Position numbers and translations under genes: made by a program
In this document: positions 20,268 through 32,000 of the stretch, in pieces
Layout of the letters: the number at the start of each line of letters is the position of its first letter
Numbering within the stretch: position 1 is the stretch's first letter
NCBI GenBank assembly: GCA_028826165.1
Contig: JAPDFW010000064.1
Span: 186,001-250,000, forward strand
Source: Anaeramoeba ignava
Lineage: Eukaryota > Metamonada > Anaeramoebidae
DNA: 64,000 nucleotides
Direction: 5' to 3'
The notes under the pieces: model-generated
Databases searched by the model: none
What the model was told of the DNA's origin: nothing
What the model saw: the letters and a program-made list of their open reading frames with translations, nothing else

Positions 20268-23200
20268 CTATTTTTTTTTAGAAGAATGAATCAACTTTAT
20301 AAATAAAATAAAAAGAGCTGCAAGAATAGCAAAGATAATAAGGAAATTTTTCAGAGTTTTCGAAAACTTTTTATCTTCTTCTAAATAAATTTTAAACCTT
20401 TCATTTAAAGAATGAAGAGAATCATAATTAAGGGTATCATAATTTGAACAAACGTTGTGATGTTCTTGAAATTCTTGAGGAATTGTTTTTGGAAATTTAA
20501 ATTTACGGGAGAGAATAAGATTGTTTGTATTCAAAAAATTTCTTGATAATAAAGATAATCTTTGCTCTTGTTTCTATTTAAAAAAGAAAAACAAGAATTG
20601 AATATAAGAAATAAATACAAAATTTGTTGTTTTGTTAGAAATGATAGTTTTGAATTTTAAAAAGTACTGATAATCGTTGAGGATCAATTTTTGAAAAAGT
20701 ATAAGTAACAAATTGATTTATAGATTCTAAAAGAAAAGGATAGCATAAAAGTAGTTGTTCTGAGCATAATTCGTCATTTTCAAAACTTTCACATAATAAA
20801 TCATATATTTGTTCTCTTGGTTTTGATTTTTCTTTATCAGAAAGAAGAAGTAATGGAATAAAATATTTATGTGGAGATTTTTTTGTAAGAAATATTGATG
20901 ATTCAACTATTAAAGGAAAAGTTTTTTGAATTTCTTCGTTGATTTTTTCTCGAATATTGTTTTTGTTTTTAATTTCTTTTTTTTGATATTCAAGTGAACG
21001 AAAGTTTGCTATAAGATATTGTACCAATATTTGTGGTGAAATTGTTTCAATAAGATATGGTGTTTTCTTGTGTTTTTCGCTAAAAATTAAATATTAATTT
21101 AAATATTAAATTAAATATTAAATTAAATATTAAATTAAATATTAAATTATTTATTAAATTAAATATTAAATTATTTATTAAATTAAATATTAATTTAAAT
21201 ATTAAATTAAATATTAAATTAAATATTAAATTATTTATTAAATTTATTTATTAATTTAAATATTAATTTAAATATTAATTTAAATATTAATTTATTTATT
21301 AAATTAAATATTAAATTAAATATTAAATTAAATATTAAATTAAATATTAAATTAAATATTAAATTATTTATTAAATTAAATATTAAATTATTTATTAATT
21401 TATTTATTAAATTATTTATTAAATTATTTATTAATTTATTTATTAAATTAAATATTAAATTTAAATATTAAATTATTTATTAAATTATTTATTAAATTAA
21501 ATATTAATTTAAATATTAAATTATTTATTAATTTAAATATTAATTTATTTATTAAATTATTTATTAATTTATTTATTAATTTATTTATTAATTTATTTAT
21601 TAATTTATTTATTAATTTAAATATTAATTTAAATATTAATTTAAATATTAATTTAAATATTAATTTATTTATTAATTTATTTATTAAATTAAATATTAAA
21701 TTATTTATTAAATTATTTATTAAATTATTTATTAAATTATTTATTAATTTATTTATTAATTTATTTATTAATTTATTTATTAATTTAAATATTAAATTAT
21801 TTACGTATAAAATTCAAGTATAATTTGTAGAAATTGCCAAATCTCTAATAATACTTTTCTCTGAGTTTGAATGTTTTGTGTTAAAGGAAATAATTCTCTA
21901 CACCAAACTATATTAATAAATATAATAAAAACAACATTATTTTTTAATCTAAAAAAATATAAAATCCTAATTATATTAAAATTATATAAATTTCACTTTG
22001 TAAACAAATTTCTGGATTTTTTCTTAAAATTGAACCAAGAGTCCAGTTAATATTTTGCACAAGTTGTAGATTAATTCTATTCTCACTAGTAATGTGTTGA
22101 AAAATTTGTTGAAAATGCTGCTTCTCAAAAATTTCTGGTCTTGATGATGTTAATATTTGAAGAAAAATTCTTGTTCCAACTTCACTGTTTAAGTTCATAT
22201 ATCCTGAAATAATTCAATAATTTTAAATTTAATTTTTTAATTTTGATTTTAATTTTGATTTTAAATTTTGATTTTAATTTTGATTTTAATTTTAATTTTG
22301 AATTTTAATTTTGATTTTAATTTTGATTTTAAATTTTGATTTTGATTTTGATTTTAATTTTAATTTTGATTTTGATTTTAATTTTGATTTTAATTTTGAT
22401 TTTAATATTAATTTTGATTTTAATTTTGATTTTAATTTTGATTTTTAATTTTGATTTTGATTTTAATTTTAATTTTAATTTTGATTTTAATTTTGATTTT
22501 TAATTTTGATTTTAATTTTGATTTTGATTTTAATTTTAATTTTGATTTTAATTTTAATTTTGATTTTGATTTTGATTTTAATTTTGATTTTGATTTTGAT
22601 TTTGATTTTAATTTTGATTTTAATTTTGATTTTAATTTTGATTTTAATATTAATTTTGATTTTAATTTTAATTTTGAATTTAATTTTAATTTTGATTTTA
22701 ATTTTAATTTTAATTTTAATTTTGAATTTAATTTTGATTTTGATTTTGATTTTTGATTTTAATTTTAATTTTGATTTTAATTTTGATTTTAATTTTGATT
22801 TTGAATTTAATTTTGATTTTGATTTTGATTTTGATTTTGATTTTAATTTTGATTTTAATTTTAATTTTGATTTTAATTTTGATTTTAATTTTGATTTTGA
22901 TTTTAATTTTGATTTTAATTTTTGATTTTGATTTTAATTTTGATTTTGAATTTTGATTTTTGATTTTGATTTTAATTTTGATTTTGAATTTAATTTTAAT
23001 TTTGATTTTAATTTTAATTTTAATTTTGAAATTTATAATATTAATATTAATAATTTTAATTTTGAAATTTATATTAATATTAATATTAATTTTAATTTTA
23101 ATTTATATTTTAATTTTGATTTTGATTTTGATTTTAATTTTGATTTTGATTTTAATTTTGAATTTAATTTTGATTTTGATTTTGATTTTGATTTTGAATT

Positions 23201-24385
23201 TTGATTTTGATAAATTCTTTTGTTAAATTCCTTTGCTAAATTTTCAATAATTTGTTAAATTCCTTTGTTAAATTCTTTTCTAAATTCTTTTCTAAATTCT
23301 TTTCATATTTTGATGAAAAAATTAAAAGAAATTTAAAAACCTTGAGCATCATGTTTAACAATCGCTCTCAAAGCCATTGGAATAAAATCTTCAATATCAT
23401 GAATAGAAATTTGTTGAAAAAACGATTCCATTGCATTTTGTGATGGATAAGATAATAAACACTTTGGAATTTCTAAAGAAAAAAAGAAAAAAAAAATTTT
23501 TTTAATTGAAATTTTCTTCTTTAAAAAAACAACAAAAAAAAGAATTTTTGAATTAATTTTCTTTTCTTACCAATTTTTTCAAGATAAGAAATATTTTCTG
23601 TTTCAATTTCCCAAGAAGTTGTTTTAAAATATTCCACACAATAACTATATAATTTCGTGATTTGAGTTTTTTGATCTAAAAATTGAGTTTGGAAATTTTC
23701 AATGAGATTTCTTAAATCTTTTGAATTATCCTTTAAAAATAATAAATAATAAATAATAAATAATAAATAATAAATTTTGAATGAAAAAATTAAAAGGAAA
23801 AAATTTACAAAATTTAGTTTTTGTTTTCTTTTTTTGATTGATTTTCTTTTTTGTTTTGATTGTCTTGGTTGTTTTGACCTTTTTTGTGGTTTTATAATTT
23901 TAATTGGAGTTGAATTTTCCCATAAAGGTTCAGATTGAGTTTTGACCATTTCTTCTTTTTTAAAATTTGAAGTGACTTTTTCTCTAGAAAATTCCATTCC
24001 TTTTTGAATTTGAAATTGAACTCTCTTTTTTGTTTGGTTTTGATTTTTGTTTTGATTTTTATTTTTGATTTTGATTTTGATTTTGATTTTTATTTTTATT
24101 TTGATTTTTATTTTGATTTTGATTTTTATTTTGATTTTGATTTTTATTTTGATTGTCAACGTCATTGTCAATTTCATTGTCAATTTCATTGCCAAATTCA
24201 AGTTCAATTATATTTTGATTTTTGTTTTGATTTTGATTTTGATTTTGATTTTGATTTTGATTTAATTTTTCTTGTTCTTTTTCTTCTGATGATTTTCGTT
24301 GAAGTTTTTTTGGAGGATTTGATGTTTTTCTTCTACTGTTTTTTGATGTAATAAAAGTCCAATTAGTTGTAGATAATGATGACAT
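20268..24385 (-). CDS. TMEM214-like C-terminally anchored membrane protein
   Basis: Seven exons (complement): 24385-23809, 23730-23571, 23472-23341, 22203-21997, 21907-21805, 21079-20668, 20573-20268. Phases agree throughout and give 631 residues if one base is removed in exon 1. The N-terminus is basic and disordered with an Asn-Gln/Lys tract (about 24060-24260), which hides the frame break. The middle is alpha-helical and HEAT-like. NINWTLGSILRKNPEICLQ followed by IWCRELFPLTQ aligns by eye with the Trp-Ala-Leu-Gly...Val-Trp-Leu-Gly region of TMEM214, an ER membrane protein linked to stress signalling. The C-terminus ends in one hydrophobic helix (FLIIFAILAALFILFIKLI) and a short Lys-rich tail, a tail-anchor-like layout; vertebrate TMEM214 has two such segments. 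The family call is tentative; the exon chain is firm. Converges with the mannosidase 90 bp away. Confidence 0.65.
21080..21804 (-). repeat. Intron filled by a 12-bp AT repeat
   Basis: 725-bp intron built from AAATATTAAATT-type units with TTTATTAAATTA variants; only A and T over about 700 bp. Confidence 0.9.
22204..23340 (-). repeat. Intron filled by TTTTGA/TTTTAA hexamers
   Basis: 1,137-bp intron; 22230-23210 is hexanucleotide repeat, open in several frames on the plus strand (Ile-Leu and Asp-Phe/Asn-Phe ORFs), all judged shadows. A different repeat family from the intron two exons downstream. Confidence 0.9.
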
Positions 24386-24871
24386 AAGAAAAAAATGAAA
24401 AAAAAAATGAAAAAAATGAAAAAAAAAATGAAAAAAAAATAATAATTCTGACTTTTATTTTCATTTTGATTCTTACTTTAATTTTAGAATTGATTTAGAT
24501 TTTCATTTTGGAAATTGATTTTGGAATTGATTTTGATTTTGGAATTGAAATTGATTTAGATTTTGGAATTGAAATTGATTTAGATTTTGATTTTGATTTT
24601 GATTTTGAAATTGATTTAGATTGTGTTTTTAGTTTCGAAAATTATTGAAAAAACTCAACAATTTATTAAATTTACAGAATTCTCAAAACTTGAGAACTTA
24701 ATCGTTATTTCTAAGAAAATATTCCAAAAATCAAAAAATATTGAAATGAAGAAAATAATTGAGGTTATGGATTCATTTATTTTTGTTTCGAAATGAAGAA
24801 AAAGATATATTTTTGCTTTTCAGCAAATAAAAAAATTAAACATTGGAATTGCTTTTTTTGATTTTGATCAT
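24386..24871. other. Intergenic: TCA tract, hexamer repeat, exon-like ORF
   Basis: 24386-24440 on the minus strand is a run of T/TCA units before the TMEM214-like gene. 24480-24620 holds TTTTGATTTTGGAATTG repeats. 24632-24796 holds a separate open frame. No other gene seen. Confidence 0.6.
24632..24796 (+). other. Orphan 54-codon open frame after a possible splice acceptor
   Basis: Following TTTTTAG, an open frame reads VSKIIEKTQQFIKFTEFSKL and continues, Lys/Ile-rich and helical-looking, to a TGA at 24794-24796. No ATG near its start and no upstream coding partner in the repeat. GTTTCGAAA occurs at both ends. Could be a relic exon or chance. Confidence 0.25.
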
Positions 24872-27800
24872 TTAAATCACTTCAATATTAACAAAGCATC
24901 GGAAACTAAGTTGAGATAAAGGTTCCAAAATTACACCAACTTTTTCCAATCTTGTTTGATAAATTGATTGATAATTTTTCAATTGAAGCTTAAGAACTTT
25001 TTTACTTTCAGAAAGCAAGAAAATAAAATTATGCAAAACTTGTTCATTTAAAGCCCAACGGATCAATCCTCGAAATTTTCTGATTGGATCCGATTTTTTA
25101 GGGAAATGTTGCTTAACAGTTTCAATTGCAGTTTTCAGTTGCTGGACAATAATAGCATTTTTATCGGTTGGATCGATTTTATTATTTTTAGAGGTGTATC
25201 CAAGAAGACAATATTTAAATAAAGTCCAAACATAAATCTCTTTTGGATTATTTCCTGATTTGGATTTCAATCCAGTTCCAAGAAACATATAAAGAGGTGG
25301 AGATAGTGATTTTTCAATAAATTTTCGAATTTGTGGATTTTCATTTTCATTAAGAAGTTGGAGTTCGTTTTCTCCTTGTTGTTTTATTTCTTCGAAATAA
25401 CCGAGGAAAGAATCAACAGAGTTTTGAAGTTTGGAAATTAAAGGTTCGTCAATTTTTTCCAAATGAGTGATCCAAAAGTTTTGGAGAATTCCTTGTTTAG
25501 ATTTATTAAGATTTTTTGATAATACTTTGGCAAATATATTTTGGTTTTGATTTTTATTTTCAATTTGATTTTGATTTTGATTTTGATTTTGATTTTTGTT
25601 TTGATTTTGATTTTCATTTTGATTTTCATTTTGATTTTGATTTTGATTTTCATTTTCAATTTGATTTTCATTTTCATTTTGATTTTCATTTTGATTCTCA
25701 TTTTGATTCTCATTAGAAGACTCGTTTAAAAATAAGAATTCCTTCGAAATTTGAGTAATCCTGTCAGAAATTTGTTGATTTTCAAATTCAAGATTTGATT
25801 TGAGTTGATTTTTTTCATTTTCTTGTTGAATTTTTTCGTCTGATAAATTTTCATAAAGTTGGTCAAGTTTAAGTTGCTTAATTTGTGATTTTAATTGAAA
25901 ATCGGAATTTCTTTGTTGTTTTTTCAAGAGAAGATGGTTGCTATAGAAGATCTTTGAGTGCATACTGAGCTGAGAATTATGCATTTCGATGATTTGTGAT
26001 TGTTTTGTTTCGAGGGATTTGATTTTGCGAAGAATGGATGATAAAAGAGGAGAATTTTTTTTGGAATTTGAGATTTTTGAGATTAAAGATGAGGAAGTAT
26101 TTTTTTTGTCTTCGAATTTGACTTGAAGTTTAATGAGCTCTTCTTGCTTTTCAATCAAGTTATCTGTTGTGAAGGGAGTATTTTTTGTTTGAGCAGTTTT
26201 TGTTTTAGCGGCTGAAATTTGGGACTTAATTTCATCGATTCTGCCGTTAAGATTTTGGATTGATTTTGATTTGTTTTGGAGTTTTGATTTGTTCTGGGAG
26301 ATTTTTGAGAGAAGGGAATCGGCCTTTGCTTGAATTTTTGCGTTTAGTTCTGAATTTGTGTGAATTTTTTGGATCAAATGGGCGTTTTCTTCTCTGAAGT
26401 TTTGGAGCTGTATGCGGATGTTTGCAAGACGAGAAGAACTGAGATTAATTTCTGTTTGTGATTTTTTCATTTCGAGTTCGATTTTCTTGATCTGGATTTT
26501 GATTTTGGTTGTGAGTTCGTTGAGAACTTTCGCATCTTTTTGAAGACGGTTTTTTTTTGCAAGAAGTTCTTGGACTTGCTGGCGATTTTGGTCGATCTGG
26601 AGAGAAAGAAAATCTGCAGAGGACGACATATTTGTCTCGAGAATGAGGATGTTTGACTTTTCCATCTTTGCGTCTTCCTGGAAGCGCTTTTCTTCGAGAT
26701 GAATAAAGGATTCGAAGTCGTCGATTTCTTGTGCGATTTCAGTTTGGCGTGTCTTGATCTTGTCGATTACGCCGCTGTTCTCGATGATCTGAGAACGCAG
26801 GGTTGATTCGACATATTTATTGATGCGCATGCGCTTGTTGAGCTGGGTAGATTTCGCAACAATCTCTGCGAGTTCGAGCCTGAGAAGATGGAGATCTTGG
26901 ATGATTTTCCTGCTTGTTTTGGAGTGTCTGATCTTGATTTCGTTGATTGTTGTTGACGGATCGACCATGTTGAGTGATTCCTGAAGAGATATACTAATTG
27001 ACGTTGTTTTTGACGTTGTTTTTAACGGTTTTTTTGGATCGTTGTCGTTGATTTCCGAACGCATGTTTTCTGTCTTTGAAAAATAGTCGATCCACCACTG
27101 AACAACAGCGAAATCGGCGAGAACGCCTTTTCGTTGGCAAAATTCAAGGAAGTTGATGCACTGCTCGGGATTTGTCCAGCGCCGGATGTGCTTGTAGAGA
27201 TGTCTGATGTTGGAAATGTCGTTTGGATGCACTAAATTTTGTTTGATCAACTTGTGCGCATTTTCGTGCTGCGCGTTCTCGATAAAATAAGTGAAAAAAG
27301 AGAAGCCGTTTTTATTCTGAAGAAGTTCGAAGTTATTTTTGTTCAAGTGATTAAAAATGGAATTTGGATCGTCGAGAAATTCCGTGATAATTGGACGGTT
27401 TGCAGTGATCATTGAGTAAAGCTTCTTTGTCGAGTGCAGCAAATGGAACCACTTCTTGAACTCCTTTTTGTTGTTTGCGATGAAATTGTATCGCAGTTTC
27501 TGTGTGAAGATGATGAACGAATTTTCCGTCCCAGTTCGCGTGATATCCTTAATGTCTCCGAAGCTAAGCACATAATCAGGCTTCTTTGAATCCTGCGAGA
27601 AGATTGTGAAAAAGAACTCCTCCAAAACAACTCGTTTTCTTTGCGTCGGTTTTGATTTTTTGGAAAACTTCAGTGATCCTCCCATCCGTAAAAATCCTTC
27701 ATCATCCGTTGGGATGTAATGATACGTCGTTAAAGGCACGCTCCCTGATTTTTTATTCCGTTATGTTTTTGCGATTGCAAATCCATGTTAATTTCTGTCG

Positions 27801-28038
27801 TGAGTTTTTTTTGTTTTTTTTGTTTTTCTTTTGATCTTTTTTTTCATTTACCGATCCGCCAGTTTTGATACCAAAATTCTAATGATATTGGTATCGAATC
27901 TTGTGAGAAAACAACTGCGTTTCCGTGCCGCTCCTTTCCGTCTTCATTCAAATACTGGAAGTATCTGCGCATCCGTGTTTTTTGGTTGAATTCATCACTT
28001 ATATATGCATTTTCAATTTCTGTAAATAATTCTTCCAT
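24872..28038 (-). CDS. PH / long coiled-coil / RUN domain protein
   Basis: Two exons (complement 28038-27852 and 27744-24872, intron 107 bp) give exactly 1,019 residues. Exon 1 has no known domain. A PH domain spans about 78-167 (EGFLRMGGSLKF, then a basic beta strand, ending FKKWFHLLHS). A helical region and then a long heptad-rich coiled coil fill about 330-740, followed by an Asn-Gln/Glu tract near 740-795. The last ~160 residues look like a RUN domain: SPPLYMFLGTGLKS, VWTLFKYCLLGY, FRGLIRWALNEQVLHNFIFL and a final LSQLSFRCFV. RUN proteins act as effectors of Rab/Rap-type GTPases, so a role as a membrane-bound GTPase effector or tether is inferred. The 5' two thirds is noticeably richer in G+C than its neighbours. 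The short intron puts the splice just before the PH domain. RUN assignment is by pattern only. Confidence 0.75.
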
Positions 28039-28083
28039 TATTTATTTTATATTTTTTAACAAAAAAAAAGAAGTTATTTTAAG

Positions 28084-28119
28084 GAGAATGAAGAAAGAAG
28101 AAGAGAAAAAAAATGAATC
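28084..28119 (-). promoter_or_regulatory. TCA/T-tract upstream of the PH-RUN gene
   Basis: Minus strand: TTCATTTTTTTTCTC, then TTCTTCTTTCTTCATTCTCC, about 50-80 bases before the ATG. Confidence 0.35.
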
Positions 28120-28262
28120 TTTTTTTTTTTTTTAAAAGAGAAAAATTTTTTTATTAAATTAAAAAACAATTAAAAAACAAATTAAAAACAAATTAAAAAC
28201 AAATTAAAAACAAATTAAAAACTTTAAAAACAATTTAAAAAACAATTTAAAAACAAAAATTT
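28120..28262. repeat. AAAAACAAATT repeats
   Basis: About ten imperfect 11-bp units between the PH-RUN gene and the small ORF. Confidence 0.7.
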
Positions 28263-28439
28263 TCAATTAATTTCCATTCCAAAATTAATTAATTCAATTT
28301 CAATCTCTGTTTCATTTGGAATTTGTGATTTTATCTTTTCATCTTCAGTATAAATTTCAAAATCTACAAAATCTACTTCATCTTCATTTACTTTTGGAAT
28401 TTGATTTAAAATATAATTATCAATAATATTTGTTGACAT
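28263..28439 (-). CDS. Small acidic protein, 58 residues, unknown
   Basis: ATG at 28437-28439, stop at 28263-28265. The product starts MSTNIIDNYILNQIPKVNED and continues very acidic (Asp/Glu plus Ile), with no Cys and no signal peptide. No family recognised. Support for it being a gene: one intact frame with mixed codons in otherwise repeat-like AT sequence, an upstream leader, and a second decayed copy of its first part 380 bp away. It could instead be one exon of a larger acidic protein. Shares the minus strand with the PH-RUN gene just downstream. Confidence 0.45.
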   Translation of the reverse strand: MSTNIIDNYILNQIPKVNEDEVDFVDFEIYTEDEKIKSQIPNETEIEIELINFGMEIN

Positions 28440-28934
28440 CTCTTTATTAAATAAATTAATAAATTAATAAATAATACAAATTAAATAAATATATAGAAAG
28501 AATAATGAAATATTTTTTTTCAAATATTTTTTTCTTTTATATCAACAAGTCCACTTTTAGATAAACAACTTTTTAAATTAAATTTTAATTAAAATCAGAC
28601 AATAATATAATTTTATTAAAAAGAATAACGTCATCCATTTATTTTTCTTTAATAAACTTTTTCCCATTTTTTATTTAAGAAAAGAGATTTAAAAAGATAA
28701 CATTTATTTATTTATTAAAATAAATAAGATCATAAATAAGATCAAAAATTAAATTTCAAAATCTTCATTCACTTTTGGAATTTGATTTAAAATATAATTA
28801 TTAATAATATTTGTTGATATTCCTCTATTAAATAATTTATAAAAAAGCAAAATCTACTTTTCTAAATAAAAATTAAATAAAAAGGAGAATTTCAATTAAA
28901 TATTTTTTTTTCTCCTTTTTTTATTTGCCAAATT
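28440..28934. other. Intergenic AT-rich region around the small-ORF duplicate
   Basis: Besides the decayed copy it holds no frame, RNA or long repeat that I recognise; the AAAAGGAGAA near 28880 and the T runs at 28900-28934 lead into the next promoter tract. Confidence 0.5.
28749..28820 (-). pseudogene. Decayed partial duplicate of the small acidic ORF
   Basis: Reads ISTNIINNYILNQIPKVNED then FEI and a stop: the start ATG is now ATA, and an internal piece between NED and FEI is deleted. The upstream flank (TCCTCTATTAAATAA) also resembles that of the intact copy. Confidence 0.6.
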
Positions 28935-29005
28935 TTTTTTCATTTTTTCATTTTTCATTTTTCATTTTTCATTTTTTCATTTTTATTTTTCATTTTTATT
29001 TTTCA
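28935..29005 (+). promoter_or_regulatory. Long TCA/T-tract upstream of the RasGEF gene
   Basis: About eight units of CATTTTT ending TTTTTCA directly before the ATG at 29006, the clearest example in the window. An upstream non-ATG extension to 28925 is Phe/His-rich and rejected as coding. Confidence 0.55.
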
Positions 29006-32000
29006 ATGGATCAATTAAAAAATTTAAAAAATAAGAAAAAACGTTCATATAAAAGAACAAATTTAACAAGAACAACAAGTCAAACATTAACGGAAAAAGA
29101 ACAAACAGATAAAGAAGAAGAAAGAATAAGGAAAGAATTAGAAGAAAAAGAAAGAATAAGGAAAGAATTAGAAGAAAAAGAAAGAATTAGAAAGCAACAA
29201 GAAGAAGAAGAAGAAAGAATTAGAAAGCAAAAAGAAGAAGAAGAAAGAATTAGAAAGCAACAAGAAGAAGAAGAAGAAAGAATTAGAAAACAAAAAGAAG
29301 AAGAAGAAAGAATTAGAAAACAAGAAGAAGAAGAAGAAAGAATTAGAAAACAAAAAGAAGAAGAAGAAAGAATTAGAAAACAACAACAACAACAAGAAGA
29401 AGAAAGAATTAGAAAACAAAAAGAAGAAGAAGAAAGAATTAGAAAACAAGAAGAAGAAGAAAGAATTAGAAAACAAAAAGAAGAAGAAGAAAGAATTAGA
29501 AAACAACAACAACAAAAAGAAGAAGAAAGAATTAGAAAACAAAAAGAAGAAGAAAGAATTAGAAAAGAAGAAGAAGAAAGAATTAGAAAACAAAAAGAAG
29601 AAGAAGAAAGAATTAAAAAGCAAGAAGAAGAAAGAATTAAAAAAGAAAAAGAAGAAGAAGAAATAATTAAAAAGCAACAACAACAAGAAGAAAAAATGCA
29701 AAAAGAACTTGAAAAAGATGAACACAAAGAAAATACAAATGAAAATGATACTGAAAATCCAAATCAAAACGTAGAATTTAAAAATCAAATTTACATTCCA
29801 AAACATTAAAAAATTTTCTCATTTAAAAAAATACATTTTCAAAATTATAAACAAAATTTTAACTATAAAAGGTTGAGAAAATTACATTACAAGCACCACC
29901 ATCTCCTAGAGTATTGCCACCTCCTCCAAAAAATTTACCACCTCCTCCAGTTAATCCAAAATTGCAAAAAGAAGAAGAAAAAATTCAAGAGAAAAAAGAA
30001 AAAGTTATTAATTATGATGAAAAACCTCATCTTCGTAAAAAATTATTTATTTATTTAAAATGAACAACAAAAATTCCAAATTTAAAAATTATAAAAAAAA
30101 ATATAAATTAAATATAAATAAAATTATAAATAAAATTATAAAATAAAATTATAAATAAATTATAAATAAACTTATAAATTAAATTATAAATAAAATTATA
30201 AATAAAATTATAAATAAAATTATAAATAAAATTATAAATTAAATAATAAATAAAATTATAAATTGAATTATAAATAAAATAATAAATAAAATTATAAATA
30301 AAATTATAAATTAAATTATAAAAAAAATTATAAATAAAATTATAAATTAAATTATAAATTAAATTATAAATAAAATTATAAATTAAATTATAAATAAAAT
30401 TATAAATAAAATTATAAATAAATTATAAATTAAAATTATAAATTAAATTATAAATTAAATTATAAATTATATAAATAAAATAAATAAAAAATTATAAATA
30501 AAAATATAAATTAAATTATAAATAAAAATTATAAATTAAATTATAAAATAAAAAAATTATAAAAATTATAAATAAATATTTAAAAGTTCTTGAAAGTTCT
30601 TTTCAAACTGATCGTTCAGAATGGTTAAATTATAAATTTTTATAAACAAATTAAATAAAATTATAAATAAATTATAAATAAAATTATAAACAAAAATTAA
30701 AATAAATAAAATTATAATTAAAAAATAAATTAAATTATAGGTTTATAAATTTAAACATTTTTAAAAATGAAAAACCAATTAAATTAATTATAATATTTCA
30801 TTTCAAAAATATAAATATAATATAAATAAAAAAAAAAATATTAAAGAATTAAACTTGCAAAAGTTCGTGAAAATTTATAAATAAAATTATAAATTGTTTT
30901 AAACTTAATATGCAACATCTTGTTTGTAAAAATAAATTTAAAAACAAAATCAATTATTGAAAAAGAAACATAAATATAAAATTATAAATAAAAATGTAAA
31001 AATTATAAAAAAATTTAAATTTAAAAATTTAATTTAAAAATTTATTCTTTGATTTTCTTTATAAATAAATTATAAATTATTTAACTGATTCAATAAACTT
31101 AAATAAAATATTTAAAAAGTTCTTGAAAGTTCTTTTCAAACTGATATTGAAAACAAGTTTTTGGGAAATCCAGAAATTAAAAGATCCTCAAGATGATGAA
31201 AGATAAAAAGGTTTATTATTTAAACAAAAAATGAAAAAACAATTGAATTATATATTTATTTCAAAAATATATAATATAGTTTTTTAAAAACCTTTTTACT
31301 TAAAATTGAAAATTTATTGCAACTTATTATGCAAAATTTAAAATCAAAAAATTTAAAATTAAAATTAAATTTAAAATTAAAATTAAAATTAAAATTAAAA
31401 TCAAATTAAAATTAAAGATTAAAATTAAAAATAAAGAAGATGAAAAATTAAAATTAAAATTCATATTTTATAAAATTAAAATTAAAATTAAAATTAAAAT
31501 TAAAATTAAAATTCATTTTAAAATTAAAATTAAAATTAAAATTAAAATTAAAATTCATTTTGAAAATTAAAATTAAAATTAAAATTCATTTTGAAAATTA
31601 AAATTAAAATTATAAAAAAAGATTTGAAACTGAAGAAGAAGAATCTTTAGATGATGTCTATATTTGGAAAGAACCAAATGATTCAGAATCAAATATCCTT
31701 TTAGCAGATAAATGTAATTATTATAATCATTTTAATTTGTTTTTTTTTTTAAATTAAAAAATTTTCATAAAATATAAAAAATAGCTGAAATCAAAGCAGC
31801 AAATCTTAATAAATTAATTGAGAAATTAACTTCTCAACAAAATTATGGAGTAACTCTTGATACATTTTTAATGACTTATCAATCATTTACAACACCTAAA
31901 AAACTTTTAACAAAATTAATTCAAAGGTGAATAAAATTTTTTACTTTTAAATTTCGAAAAAAAAAAACATCAACAATAAAATATTTTTTTTATTCGAAAT

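Noticed and set aside
22451-23226. Plus-strand Ile-Leu and Asp-Phe/Asn-Phe ORFs
   Set aside because: Lie wholly in a repeat-filled intron of the minus-strand TMEM214-like gene.
28925-29005. Upstream extension of the RasGEF frame (Phe/His-rich)
   Set aside because: It translates the T/TCA promoter tract and starts at a non-ATG codon.
29080-29806. Minus-strand Ser/Phe/Leu-rich ORFs of over 200 codons
   Set aside because: Antisense of the EERIRKQ coding repeat in the RasGEF gene; the sense frame has the promoter tract and partner exons.
30066-30585. CRISPR-like appearance of regular short repeats
   Set aside because: Units are contiguous without unique spacers; eukaryotic simple repeat.
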